A stretch of DNA of 64,000 bases, taken from Girardinichthys multiradiatus (taxonomy: Eukaryota; Chordata; Actinopteri; Cyprinodontiformes; Goodeidae). Where the stretch lies: contig NC_061812.1 in NCBI RefSeq assembly GCF_021462225.1, positions 43,197,363 through 43,261,362 on the forward strand, given 5' to 3'. The position numbers and the translations under genes are program-made. Below the pieces are notes generated by a model. The model worked only from the letters and a program-made list of their open reading frames with translations, did not search any database and was not told the origin of the DNA. This document shows positions 46,442-60,129 of this stretch, one piece after another (the first letter of the stretch is position 1; each line of letters opens with the position of its first letter).

Positions 46442-47439
46442 CAGTGCCGTGAGGAGTTGTGGCCCAATCTTCTATTTAGAATTAATTAACTAATTTAAAA
46501 TTAGTTAGTTAATTTAGCCACATTGAAAGGTTTTTAACCATTTATGGCATGTGTATGGTCACACAATAGAATCTCAGTCTGATTTAGGTCAAGACTTTGA
46601 CTAGGCCACAATAAAACTTTCTTTTGTTTGTTTTGTTTCTTTTTGAGCTATTCAGAAATGGACCTACTGGCGTGCTTCAGATCACTGTCCTGCTATATAA
46701 CCCAAGCGTATTTGAGCGTAAGGTTACAGACTGATGGCCAGATATCTTCCTTTAGGATTTTCTGGTAGAGAGCAGAAGTAATGGTTCTATCAATTATGAC
46801 AAGTCATCCAAGTCCTCAAGCAGCATAGCAGCCCGACATCAAACAAACAATAACACATACTATCACCACGACTGACTGTTGATAAGATGTTCTTTCTCAA
46901 ATATGCTGTCTTAGTTTCACGCTAAGTGTAATGGAACACAGCTTCCAGGTAGATCTACTTTTATGTCATCAGTCCACAGAATATTTTACCAAAAGTCATT
47001 GGCATCATCAAGATGTTTTTTTTTAATGGCATAATTTGGTCACCACTCATTAGATAGGAACAAGATGTATTGCCTTTTTAGCCTACTTCGTGCTGTCAGA
47101 CAGTTTCTAAGTAATATTTTACAGATCTGGCAGTAATCAGTTCAATTCAAAAATACTTCATTAATCCCAAAGGGAAGTTAAATCAGGCCAGCTTGAGACC
47201 AGTGATACTGAACTCAGCCAGAATATGTAGTTTATCACCGTTTATACTGTAAATGATTGAACAAGGGGGCAATTATTTTTTCACAAAGAGTCATGTTAGT
47301 TAGCCATTGTTCCCTTAATAAATAAAATGTGTTTTGAAGTCACCCAGGTTGTCTTTCCCTAACATGACCATTGTTTGATGATCTGAAACATTTAAGTGTA
47401 ATAAAAAGCAAAAAAGAGAAGTGCTTTTTCACAACACTG
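46442..47439. mobile_element. TA-flanked DNA transposon, non-coding copy
   Basis: Starts CAGTGCCGTGAGGAGTTG after TA and ends CTTTTTCACAACACTG before TA. 998 bp. The interior holds decayed Tc1-like text (TTTAGGTCAAGACTTTGAC, CAGTCCACAGAATATTTT) but no open frame. Right-end relatives lie at 50205-50685 and 59085-59460. Confidence 0.75.
47135..47186. mobile_element. tiny LINE-tail insertion with 6-bp duplication
   Basis: AATCAG at 47135-47140 and 47181-47186 flanks a 40-bp insert (TTCAATTCAAAAATACTTC, TTAATCCCAAAGGGAAG). The insert resembles the tail of a fish LINE read in reverse. It sits inside the 46442-47439 transposon. Confidence 0.6.
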
Positions 47440-47441
47440 TA

Positions 47442-50204
47442 TGTGTTGGACTATCATATGAAATCCCAATAAAATACTTTAAAGTTTGAGTTTGTAACTT
47501 GACAAACTGGGACAACGTTCAATGGGTATGAGTACTTCAATCGCTTTTAGTTCTGACTTTTCTCTAAAGAAGATAATCAGCGCAATCAGCGGCTGTGCTG
47601 GACACAAAACATCTGCTTCAAAGAAGAATGTCACGTGGCATTCGATAAACTCGCCAAAGCCAAAATCTAATATTTTAAACAGACCAGTCTCTTGGCAGTT
47701 TTAGTGCAATACAGTGTTGTACACAGCCCAGCAGTCTATTAAAGGTTCCACTTAATAGTTTGTGGCACTTAAAAATGCACTACAGCGAATATTCATGTCT
47801 ATCCCTGTGGTCCCATCGAAAGCAGTTTAGTGGGAGATAGGGGAGTCCTGTATTTACTTTCAGCCGGCTGAGGGGAGGAGAGGCTATAATCACAGATTGA
47901 AATGTAAATGTAAGGGAGCAAACTGAAGTATTGAAGCCAACCAGAGCGCCGGGTGGAGATATAAATTACAATGTGTCTGACAAATTTTTCTCATCTGACA
48001 TTATGTAAATGGACGTCTAAGTGACTGGTAGGATTGGAAAGAGAAATCGATGCAGGAGGCGATAAGTGAGAGTGGATGAAAGTGGTTCAGATACACTGAA
48101 TTTAGGGCTGATAATTTGATCATGCAAAATATATTCATTACATAAGCATCTATGTTTGCTTATAGAAGACAGTCTGTTATATAAAGTTAATATTTACTAA
48201 AGGTGAATAATAGTTATAGTTAGATGTTTGATTCGTGGGATGCTTTTTGCTTGCTTCCAGGATAAATTAAAGTGTATCTCTATGTGAGTCTTCTGGTTTA
48301 GTAAATATTGGAGGTACTCAGAAAATTTCAGCAGCTTAAATAACAAATGAAGTTCTGACTTCTAAAACATTTTTATTTAAAAAGGGTAGTTGATAACTGG
48401 CATTACTGGTTTAACATTTCTGTGACATCTTTCTTTCTAGGCAGCACTACTCAACAAAGTTTAGAAAAAGTATCACTTGGCTTTTTAACCCACGACATAA
48501 ATTAATCCAGTGGTTCTTACAAATTTATGGCCGAAACCAAATATTTGCATGCAATGTATCAAAAGACAACCCTTTTCTTACATTGAATCAGACAAAACTT
48601 TTTTATGTTTTAGGTCAGTGAGGAATAACAATATTTTTTTTCTATTTGCTAAATGCCAGAGTTAGATTTTTTGAGATTTGTTTCATTACTTTTTTCAAAT
48701 TCAGAAGTTTCAAACACTAGGATTATTATTATGTATTCAGCAGAGCTTTTTGCTGTGTGAAGAACAGTACTTGTAAAAAAAAAAACATAATGACAACCTG
48801 TTAACGCACATTTTATATTATTTAGGAACTGCTCTATTGCAGATGTAATTGGAACAACATAATATATTTCAGTGTGTGTCACATAGTTAGTCCAGCACAC
48901 TGCAAACTGTACTAAGATATACCACCGGCTGAGGTGCTTTCAGCTCATGCCACCCTGAGGCTTCAGGCTTAGATGGGCTCTCAATATAGTTGTTCAATTT
49001 AATTGGTTTGATAGAAGCATTCATTGAGAAAAATGTAAATGAACATGTAATAAACATGAAAACATATTTGGATACCTTCCCTAAAACAAATCTATCTTTT
49101 TTCCTGCTCTGTTTAAAAATGGGGTGGCCTTAACAGGAGGTGGTGTGTGGTGGTGGTTAACTGGAGTGGACTGGTCTGCTCCCAGCCCAGTTCCCAATCT
49201 GTAAACAATAGGGGTGTGGATTAGTTTGGAAACAATGTGTTTATTTAAAAAGCTCCCTTCCTGCATGAACTCTGCAAATCTCCCATTAATTTCAGTGGCG
49301 GCAGCTCCAGTTCTGAAAATCATTGTTTTGAGGGTTGAACACAAACCCACAGAAGGCAGAAAAAAAGGAACGCTTTGCATCTGGGCTTGGTTCCTGTGTG
49401 ATAGAACGACAGCATTAATAGAATTGGTCTTGAAGTTATTTATGTTGTTTTAATCATTTCCAAGGATCTTAGCTTAGGAGGAAAAACAAAAATGAGGAAC
49501 ATTTCCATGTCTGCTCTGGCATCAGTCTGCTGCTGCGTGCTCTACGTGTACAGATGTGACTTACTTAAAAAAGAGAACAGAAAAAAAGAAAGCCAAACAG
49601 TTTTTTCTGCTTAGTCTAAACTGCCCGCAGCAGTCTGCAGTATCTGCCTGCAGGGACTGAGATTTAACTAAGGGCTGTGGAGCCCAGGAGCAACACCCTC
49701 CATCCTTAACTGCCCCGAAGCCACATCCTGTCAGAAAGGAAAAGACTTGCACTTTCTCCTCAGGAAGAACACAGGCATTATTGCGATCTCTATTACCCAT
49801 AAAACCATCCTGCAGCAGGTTTCACACCTCACTTCTTTGTGCGATGTTGGCCATATCCTGCCATGTTTGGGCTCCTTAATCCTAAGGTGCCACAAGTGAT
49901 TACCTCCATTACAGATTTCTTTTTTTTTGCTTTTTTTTGACTACTTGCATGTTTCAGATCATCATATAAACTTTAATGTCTGACATGAATAACCTAAGTA
50001 ACAAAAAGCAGTTTTCCAATGTTTTCGGTTATTGATGGAAAAAACTATCCAAATCAACCTCGGCCCTGTACGAAAAGGTAATCACCGCCTACAGCTAATA
50101 ACTGGTTGCACTGCACAAAGTGTTTGTGAAGAGTCAAAATCTGTCTTTTGCGTCATTGTAGAAAAAGTTAGGCTCAGGCTTCATGGCAGAATCCTTTTCA
50201 ATTG
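47442..50204. other. unique DNA, possible regulatory content
   Basis: No recognised gene. The minus frame 49380-49081 (99 codons) has no domain. 47800-48030 looks like a candidate conserved noncoding element (evenly composed, with ATTATGTAAAT and ATAAATTACAAT words). Confidence 0.4.
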
Positions 50205-50685
50205 TAATTAAAATTAGTTATTTAATTAATCACCATGTTTCACCACTGCGTTTGACTGTTGATTGTTTTTTTAATGATGCGTTAGTTTTATGTAGGACTT
50301 CATGTTCACTAGTGTCCAACACCCTTAGAAATGGCTTTGTAACTTTTAGTAGAATGATAGATGTAAATGATTTTATGCCACATCTGTTGTTATTATAGCT
50401 TTTATTTCACTTCGTGTTGTCAAAAAGGCCTGTTTAAGTTATTTTATTTTATCCTACAGATCCGGCCGTAATCAGGCCCAGTGAAGCAAATATGTGATTA
50501 ATTACAGTTTATTCATATTTTAACTGGGTTGGTCAGTTATTTTTCACTTAGGGTCAGGTTAAAATTTTATTTTCCTTGTTAAATGAAATAAAATTTAAGT
50601 TTTTTGACAATTATTTTTGATGATCTAAAACATTTAATATAGAAGAAATCTGTAAGGAGGGGAGGGGGACTTTTTCACAGCACTG
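50205..50685. mobile_element. remnant of the 46442-type transposon
   Basis: Shares CACCATGTTTCACCACTGC, CCGTAATCAGGCC and the terminus CTTTTTCACAGCACTG with that family. Left end not found. Confidence 0.6.
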
Positions 50686-52249
50686 CAGCTCATCTGACCA
50701 CTGCTGTGGAAGAAAACGAACAAAACTCCAAACTCCCTCTATGTCGCCACACCACGTCCAAATTTGCTACTCACAGAGTAGCCCGGGTGGAGTTTATGAG
50801 TTCATCTCTGAGACTGACAGATATGAACGGCTTTAGGAATAAGCAGTGAAACCTTAGCACAGGCTGGAGAGTAACAGGTAAACTCGAGGGAGGGTGGTTA
50901 AGCCCTAGTTAGGCATGTAAATCCCACCCTTTACAGGCAAAGCGCTTCAGTAGATCCCTGTCAATTTCCTGCAGCAGTGCTCTGGCGGATTTACATGAAT
51001 ACACTCTATCAGTAGCGCTTAGCCTCCCGTGTTATGCATTTACTCAGTTTTGGTGAGGTAAAAAAAAAGGTTATTTTCTTTTATTTTTTGTCTTCCACAG
51101 TGACAGAATTGTTTTATTTACAAGCCAGCCTGCGTGCCTTCTTTTGAAAATTGACTCCTTCGTTTTGTCCACAGGCCAAGCACAAGAGGGTTAGCTGGCT
51201 GCATCCCGATAAGCTGGCAGAACCCATCAAACCCGTAGAGAAGATAGTATTCTGTATTTCTGTCATGCTTTATCATCAGCTGGGGTGAAACTAAACCGGT
51301 GCTAAGCGAGAGTTGAGGGACCATTTCCCTGGATTACAGGCGTCAACTTTAATTTCAAAGACCAATGGTGTATCCAGGGAAGGTGCAGGCTTCGCTTGCC
51401 ACAGATTGGCAGCAGGGACCCGATAAGGCCCCGGCAGTGTTGTTCACATTCACCATGGGGCCTATTGATCTCCGGCCCGCTGGTTCATTTCATAAAATAC
51501 AAGGAACACAGTGTTAGAGCAGCAGCTTGGCTCTTTATTCACGAAGACATGCTGTGTCCTGTGCCAAGTCGTCTCAGGGGGGAACGAGAAGCGCACCGTG
51601 GGGAGACTGGGTATTTGTTAATGAAGGATGCAACAGTTTTCATCTTTAGAATACAAAGCAAAGAGCTTCAATGAAAGCAGCAATTTTATTTACAACACAG
51701 CCGAGTCAGGTTAGAATAAAGCTTTTATTCTGTTTTCTTTTTCCCACTCGGCTTGAGACGCTGACTCACTGGTCAAATAGTTTCTCGTAACGCCCGTCAT
51801 CTGAGAACAACATTCATATCAATATACTCTCATGTTTAAAATTCTCCCCCTGTTTTTCTACTGCAAATTTATGAAAAGCATAATCACAACATGAGGGCCC
51901 TCTTATTTTATCATCACTGGGTGTTATTAGAAAACCATTTCATATGATATGTCACATGGGAACAAATATCATTTACAAACCACTAATGACTTGCAAACAC
52001 TCGTCTAGCCTCCGGTCCAGAGTGACGCCTTCGCACAGTGTGTGTTCTGCTCGCCGCTCTATGGAGAAGTGCGGTGGGATGCTACACACTTCCCAAAATC
52101 CAACCAGGAGGAGATCCCCTCTTTCTTCAGCTCACGCCTTACAGTGGCAGAGAGACATTAATTCTTAAAAGTCATCCCATTTATACCTGTCATTACCGCA
52201 GCCATCTAATGGTTTTTAGGTGTTTGTTGCCCAAATTCAAATGAGACAC

Positions 52250-52800
52250 TGAAATATGCACATATTCTCCACAGAGATGAATTAGTTTTAGGGTATTAAT
52301 AATTAACCAGGCATTATTATTATTACACTTTGCATCCTCCGCCTGGATCAAACTCACCTCACTGCTGGACTGCTAATAATGAGTCATCAATAAAACATTC
52401 TCATAATGTCAGAGACACTTGTGTAGATGCAGTGTCTAATTTTACAAGGGGCCGACTTGGTCATTAGTTCACCATGGCGTGAACGTGGTGCTGCCACCGT
52501 GCACAAACACAGTGAAGGTTACAGAGGTGGCCTGATCTCGCCTGACAGTTGGTGCATCAAGCTGCTCGCTCCTTCATTAATGTTAATCACCTTGATTCTG
52601 TGAATAACCAAACCAGTGCACCTATATGCAAATACCCTAAAACATTTTACTTTTTAATGGAAAATGTGTTTTTGTTTCCAGCACTGTAATTTGCATAGTA
52701 ATCACGTCTGTAGTGTCACATTTCTTTAATCTCAGTGTGGCCTGGATGAGAGCTGGATAAGTCATCTGCTTTCTGAGCGGCACACAAAAAGTAAATACGC
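52250..52800. other. candidate conserved noncoding element
   Basis: Dense homeodomain-type cores (TTAATAATTAAC at 52295, CTAATAATGAG at 52373, TTAATGTTAATC at 52578) and octamer-like ATATGCAAATA (52625) and ATTTGCATAG (52689). No repeats. Judgement by eye. Confidence 0.3.
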
Positions 52801-52979
52801 TGAAGACAAAGAAGGAAAAAGAATATGTGAAAGTTTTCCTCTTCTAATCAGAAATCATGCAGGCTTTTGGACTCGTACGCCTTGAAAGTGTATGACGAGC
52901 TGTAATGAGAAACTAAGAAAAGCGCCTACCAGAGGCAGGGAGGTGCCTTTATTGCCACCCAAACATAATAACTTAATGC

Positions 52980-53330
52980 AAATTGTAACTAGTTAAGCAA
53001 AGAAAAATAATATGATACCATTGTCAGAGGCAGATTGGTATTATAATGTTAGCTTGTGCAAATAATCACATTTTGGAGCTGATACAATTACATTATTTGT
53101 TCTGCTTGTATCATACACCAATAAAAGCAAACATCATATTAGGATTCATGGCACTTTTCGCATCGCGTTATCAATATGTGGAAATAATTGTCTGCTGAGA
53201 GATTAAATTACATTATTGTGTATCTTTTTCATGCCTAATAAATAATGATGGATGGCTCTTATTTTCATCACCACCTGCAACCATTTTGTCTTCTTCCCCC
53301 CTGCAAGTTAAAAACGAGAGCCTAAATAAA
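52980..53330. other. candidate conserved noncoding element
   Basis: Clean AT-balanced stretch with GTGCAAATAATCAC (53056), ACAATTACATTATTTG (53086), GATTAAATTACATT (53201) and CCTAATAAATAATGATG (53234), all typical homeobox/POU words. No coding potential. Confidence 0.32.
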
Positions 53331-55004
53331 GAAATAAAAGGGGAGAGCGAAGAACCCCGAGCAACATGACGCCCGAGGCGCTGGCGCTGAAGTTTCAACA
53401 TGTGATGGAGGGAAAATCTGCACCAATAAGCTAGATAGTTATCAGCAAAAGTCAACTGTTTGTTCACCGGAAATATCTTCAGATAAGTATGACCAGTAGG
53501 AGCTGACTGACAAGGAAAGTGTTTCACAGGAATGTTTCAGTATGACTATAAATATTGGTCCTCCTTAATGAAGCATACCAGAGGCTGCGGCACATCAGAT
53601 ATTCTTAGTATTTTCTAGCGCTGAGTTGTCTAAAATCTCTGAAATAAACTCAATAAATGTATATTAATAATAATAAAATATCAGTACAGAATTCATTGTT
53701 GCATGGCAGGTATTAATTAATTAACTGATCTAAATATGACACATTTTTTTAAGATTGCTATAAATCCTCAAAGACAACACTTCAGAAAGTTATCACACAA
53801 GGCTTTTAAAATAAATAAAATAACTCCCCCCCAACCAAAAACGCTATTACTTGTAATTCGACCCATATATTTCCTCTTTTTAGGGTTCAATTTTATCCAC
53901 AAAATTTCAGAAAGCCCATCTTGCTAAGATTTACTTAGTAGTTTTTATGTCTGTAAGTCTCTTTCACGTATTACCACTCCTGAAAAATCTCAACCCAACA
54001 GGAGTTTGTAAATCTAAAAACAAATATTGATCAAATGTTTACCCAAAAACTGAGATGTTTCCATCCCACAGAGCTACAGCTGCACCATACGGTTGTCGAA
54101 GTGAAACACAAAAGAACATCATATCAGCATGAAGCAATTACATGGCTTAAAATTGACAGTCACATATAAACACTTGCACTGTTGCAGTCTTTTGTTGCTT
54201 CCATACGACTCTGAGGGCAGTGAAGCCTTTAACATGTTATTTTTTCCAACCCTGACAAATGTCAGAGATAAACGAGCAGCAGGCAGCTATGCAGCAACCT
54301 GATCCACCTTCTGCTTTTTTTGTGCTGCCTGAAATTCAGCCACTTCATTTGCACTTTAAGAGATAAGAGAATTGATTAGCTACTACTGCCTTCATTTAGA
54401 CTTTTTTTTCTCAGGCTACCACCAATCTTAGCTGTCAATACATGACACGTTTGTTGCATTCACTGCAGTTGCTTTAGTTTTGTTATATCAAAGTGAAACA
54501 AGGTGAGGAAATTAACAACCGACCCCCACCACCACCTGCCAGTTGTCAATGCCATCAGAGAAAGAAATTTCTCAATAACTTCATAACTTCTTAAGTAATG
54601 CCTTGTGCACAGCTCGATGTATGAGCTGGTAGAAATTTACATTTTAATGAAATATTTGAATAAGCACTTGAAATTCACTCTGGCAGGTCTTCTGGCTCTA
54701 AAACCAACATTTCATGTTTGTGTTTTGAATGGCAGCATCAGGGAAATTAGCATGCCACTCATCCAGATTACAGGGGCATCAGTGTAAAGTCAGAGGCTTC
54801 CTTCATCAAGCTCGGCTGCAGCTGCAGGTAAACACTATTCATGACATTTTTAAATGGCCGCTTCATTTTATTTTAAGGCTAAAGGGAATAAGGGAGTCTG
54901 CATACGAATATGAATGCAAGACAGTCGGCCTGTTGCCACTAATGAGAATCCATAGTTTGTATTATTAAACTCCTCTTAGCTAAACCTGTCTGCGGATTTT
55001 AGTA

Positions 55005-55080
55005 AGTATCCAGGTTTATTCGTTAAGTGCCTTTTACAGACAAATCTGTCACAAAGTGCTGTACAGAAAACCAATTAAAA
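55005..55080. repeat. possible L2-type tail relic
   Basis: TTTATTCGTTAAGTGCC and CACAAAGTGCTGTACAG resemble, in reverse, the AGCGC...AAAGCACTTTACA tail seen at 62040-62100. Short and decayed. Confidence 0.3.
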
Positions 55081-57460
55081 AACTATTAGGATTAATTGCC
55101 TTAATAGTCAACCAAACCACCATAATTTAAAACTACAGCATTTCATTTTGATTTGGAAATATTACTCGTGTAAACATAAAACCATCTGAGCTTTATGTAA
55201 CTATGGTTTACATTTTTGTAAATACCTTGTGATTTATCTATATAACGCAAGACCCACTGAACAGACATAATAGGTGCCACTGTCAAAAAATATGTTTGTT
55301 TTCTGCTTTGATCTGTAGTAAAACTTTGTACAATTAAAAATAATTCATCTGTTTCTTCAGTCTCAGAATTAGATTAGCTGAAGGCATAACCATAAGGGGC
55401 TATATGAAAAACTGCTGGGTTATTTCTTTAACCCAAATGCTGGGTTTACACTGTTGGGACAGACGTTGGGCAGCTTTCAGCAAAATTTGAGTTAAAAACC
55501 TGTTTCATTAGGTTAGAGAAAAGACTAGAAGCCTCAGCATTTCTTTCACATGCTTCGATTTTGAACCATAAGCTCAAATGTGAACTCAAGTCATCCTAAT
55601 GTCTTGAGTTCACGTTAGAGAATCAGTTTATAGGCTATTAGCTGAAATTAGCCTGTTAGCTTTAAAGTAGTTAGCACAAGCTAGTGCTAGCTAATTTCAG
55701 CATTCACACTGCCCTTTAATTTGTTGTAAGAGCTGTGTTTAATGTTAATTCAGCCTCAGTCTATCCAGGCTTTTATTTTCAAGGTCAGCTCGGGCACGTA
55801 ACAGGAAGTCAGCAATCTTATCTCTTATCTCACCCAGGTCTGGGCAGTACCGGCGCTGTCTACCTGCCTCTGCCCCAGGAGGGAAGGGGTCTACCTCCTG
55901 TGAAAGTAAATCTGTTGGGCAATTTCTTGGCCCTCAGACAACAATTCTGAGCGATACTCTGCCGGACAGGACACAACAAAAAAAAAAAAAAAAATTTAAC
56001 GTGGTTCATCCAAATAAAGCTAAGGAAGCTACATCCTGACTCACGTATTCATTCAATTGGAGTTAGGCTTACTGCTAAATTGTGTTAGACACACAAGGAG
56101 AGCAGAACACACAATCTAACTAAAGAATTGGTTTAAAAGTCAATATAGATGGACAATAGGTTATATAGCGATATATATTGCAATATAAAGTTTTTTTAAT
56201 TGCTTGTCTGTTTAAATTTCTTTGGCATTTATTGGCATTTAGTTTTTTTAAACTGATAATTTTTTATTGTGGAATTACCAAAAACTAAATTAAAGTAATC
56301 CAGGTTGTGTGTTATTGTTTCACTCTAACTTTTTGGTATCCTGAACCTTAGACATTAATCACCGTAATGCATTAAGGCCAGCTATTCCGAGGTTTTAGGT
56401 GCAAGTTCATGTCCATTTATAACTGCTCTGTCAAAGGTTATGATCAAAATATTTTACTGCTTTACCAATATTTCAGGAAGCATTTTAATAATAAGAACCT
56501 TCGTTAATGAGATACATCTGAAGCCTAACGTTGTTGTAGATTCAGAAAGTATCAGAAATGAAACATTGCAAGGAATTGTTACCATAGATCGGAAATCAGA
56601 GCACAAAGCAGAGAGGGATCAAAGAAATAACAAATGGAATCCATATAAACAAAAAGAGAGAAATTAAGAAATTATAGGAAACGGGGAACTGACAGGAACA
56701 CATGACCCTAATGAAGCACAAGAGAAACCATAGATGTAGAAGAGTAGACGACCTGGGGTACATTGTAGACGTCTTAAAGCAGCGTTCCTGCCTTAAGGTG
56801 AGTGGCAGGCTCTCCTTGGAAACCAGTCCAACTGTCCTAGGTACATTGTTGGGGGTAAATAAGAGGCACGAAGGTTTACTTCAACCAGTTGGCAAGGAAT
56901 AATTTTTTATACAACAATTTATATTTATTTAAGCACTAATAGTGGCAATTAGCTGATGATCTGTAAGAACTTCCACAAACCTACTGCTTGGGAAAAAAGC
57001 TTTGTAATCTGGTCCCTACATGACAACTTGATCATAAATATTTAAATTGCAAGTCTCCAATAATTTACTCTGACAGGAACTCTGAGATCAAGAATGATTT
57101 TTTGTTATTTTGCATCCCTACCAAGCCTTTTCTTCCAATAATTTGGGATGCTGGGACACGTGTACAGGTCAGAAAGCCCAAACTGCAGCTCAGCATAGAC
57201 CAGCTGTGGAGTTCATAACTGGAGTTACTTTGTTTATGGCTCAGCAGGTTCATCCCGAGGCTCTATTCTCAACACCTGCTCCACAGCATCCTTTTCCAAT
57301 GCTCAGTGTGTATGCAGGGATTCAAGAAGAATACAGAGACCTGTTGACTCAATTTCTACTTCACTGGGTTCATGTAACTGCCAATGTCCCCTCGGTCTCA
57401 TGTATCTTAATGATGTATTTTCTATGTTCAGGCTTTTGTGAACAGGATAGTTGGAAACAG
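55081..57460. other. unique DNA, nothing certain
   Basis: An A run lies at 55978-55994. GCTGGGTTA/TAACCCA words near 55415-55460 suggest an old MITE. Frames at 56440-56902 and 57110-57529 show no domain. Confidence 0.45.
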
Positions 57461-58285
57461 GTGAGTGTCATGATTGGGTATAAAAGGAGTACCCCAGAAA
57501 GGCTCAGTCATTCACAAGCAAGCAGGTGAGGTTCACCACTTTGTGAACAACTGTCTGAGCAAATAGTACAACAGTTTAAGATCAAGGTTTCTCAACATAC
57601 AATTGCAAAGAATTTAAGGATTTCAACATCTGGAGTCCATAATATCATCAAAAGATTCAGAGAATCCAGAGAAATCTCTGCATGTAAACTGGATGCCTGA
57701 ATGCCCGTGACCTTTGATCCCTTAGAAGGCACTGCAATAAAAACCGTCATCATTCTGTAACAGGTATTACCACGTGAGGTCAGAAAACCATTGTCAGTTA
57801 ACACAGGTTGTTCCTACAAGTGCAAGTCAAAACTTTACCATGTAAAGTAAAAGCCATATATCTACAACACCCAGAAATACCACTTGCATCTGTAGCTGAG
57901 CTCATCTAATATGGACTGATGCAAAGTGGAAAAGTCTGCTGTGGTCTGACGAGTCCATATTTCAAATTGTTTTTGGAAATCATGGATGTTGTGTCCTCCG
58001 AGCCACAAAGGGAAAGGACTATCTGGATTGTTATTAGCACAAAGTTCAAAAGGCAGCATCTATGATGGTATGATGGTGTATCAGTGCCCATGGCATTATG
58101 GGTAACTTGTACATCTGTGAAGGCGTCATTAATGGTGAAAGGTACATACAGGTTTGGAGCAACATCTGCGGCCATCCAAGGAGTGTCTTTTTCAGGGACG
58201 TCCTGCTTAATTTCAGCAAGACAATGAAGCCACATTCTGCATTCTGTTACAGCAGCGTGGCTCTGGGTTGTAAATATTCTTTAAG
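57461..58285 (+). pseudogene. decayed DNA transposase, Tc1/mariner type
   Basis: Plus-strand text follows a known fish transposase gene: GTGTCATGATTGGGTATAAA upstream, then pieces translating to RFRESREISAC, KWKSLLWSDESIFQIVFGN (first catalytic D), KVQKAASMMV and ERYIQVWSN. It is full of stops, frameshifts and deletions, and the E motif is missing. Family similarity is recalled, not searched. Confidence 0.7.
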
Positions 58286-58489
58286 GCTCTAAAGTTAATC
58301 AGTTAGCAAAAGAAAATATGTTGTTGAATTTCATCACTTTTTCAACAATTTTGGCTTTTAAAAAAGCTGGCACCTAGGCTGATAACTGAAAGCAAAATGC
58401 TTGGAAAATATGAAATGTGTAACAAAACAATAGAGTTAATGGGCAGAAAAAGGACTCAAACAGTAAGGTATCAGCAGGAGGAAAATTAG

Positions 58490-58770
58490 ATTTTCATGAA
58501 GAAAACGGAAAGAGAAACCATCATTAACAAATAAGCAGAAGAAAACAAGGTTAAAGTGGGCTAAAGAGAAGCTGCTGTGGACTGTCAATGATTGGATAAA
58601 AGTGATATTCACAGATGAATAACCAATTGACACTGGACAAAGAGTTTATACGCTGGAGCTTTAGCTTCCAATGAGACAAATAAAGATGATTATGTATAGA
58701 AAACAAATACCTCCACAGAATCTAATGATATGGGGCTGTATAGCAGTTAAAGTGTAGAGAAACTGCTAAC
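58490..58770 (+). pseudogene. Tc1-like transposase fragment
   Basis: Reads TRLKWAKEKLLWTVNDW, KVIFTDE (catalytic Asp-Glu) followed by a stop, then PQNLMIWGCIA. A different family from its left neighbour, judging by spacing and wording. Flanks decayed. Confidence 0.7.
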
Positions 58771-58822
58771 TGTAATATTATATTTTCTTTCTCTACTAAA
58801 TCTGGGAAAGAAAGGTTATATG

Positions 58823-58995
58823 TAGGAGCATCTCAATACATTAGAATATGATCACATTGTTAATTTATTGGAGTAAATCAGTACAAAAAGTGAAACTGTT
58901 GCCCAAGTTCACTACACAGTCATTTATTAAGTGTTTATTCGGATTATGGTGGTACAGCTAATAAAAACTCAAATTCTCTTTCTCAGAAAATCAAA
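58823..58995. mobile_element. left end of a Tc1-type element
   Basis: TAGGAGCATCTCAATACATT, AGAATATGATC, then CAAAAAGTGAAACTG, the same type of end as the MITE at 62702-62870 (CATCTCAATAAATTAGAATAT type). It stops abruptly at AGAAAATCAAAAG. Confidence 0.65.
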
Positions 58996-59084
58996 AGAAG
59001 CCATTTTTGCCCAGTCTCTCTCGTTTTGTCACTCTTGGAGTGACCTTTGTAGGTCGGATGCTCCTGGGAAGGTTCACCACTTGT

Positions 59085-59460
59085 TCCATGTGGTTCCCTG
59101 TGGTTCATTGGAGGCCTGGCTTTAGAAATTGCTTTGTGATCCTTTCCAGATTAATATATATGTCAATGTTCCCGACCAGTTCTTAAATTTCTTTAGATTT
59201 ATGCATTTCTAAGATCTTCTAATCCACTTCATGTTGTTCGACAGGCCCTGTTTCAGTGATTTCTTGATTCTACAGCCACATCCACTCATCAGGTCTGGAT
59301 GTGGCTACGGAAACTGGACCAAAAAAACATTTTAACAGTTAACTGATGATTTAACAAGAAGGGGAACGTATTTAATCACATGGCTAGGTTGAAAACTGTT
59401 TTTTTTTTATCTACTCAAGTTATCTTTGTTTGATATGAAAGAGATTTGATGACAAAAAAT
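59085..59460. mobile_element. remnant of the 46442-type transposon
   Basis: CTTCATGTTGTTCGACAGG (59228), AGTGATTTCTTGATTC and CTGGATGTGGCTACGGAAACT match, in order, the interior seen at 50405-50500 and 47110-47210. No ends preserved. Confidence 0.55.
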
Positions 59461-60098
<638 letters not shown>

Positions 60099-60129
60099 CA
60101 GGGGCGGGGGCCAGCGAGGCATGCCTTTT

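Larger units (their letters stand above)
50686..55004. other. unique DNA, possible regulatory desert
   Basis: Over 4 kb with no transposon that I can name and no recognisable protein. The absence of repeats contrasts with the flanks and fits constrained DNA. The best candidate elements are listed separately. Confidence 0.4.

Noticed and set aside
49081..49380. 99-codon minus frame with near-natural composition
   Set aside because: No domain, no splice context and no repeat in the window; I cannot support it as a gene.
57110..57529. 139-codon plus frame
   Set aside because: Its end overlaps the start of a decayed transposon and no domain is visible; probably chance.
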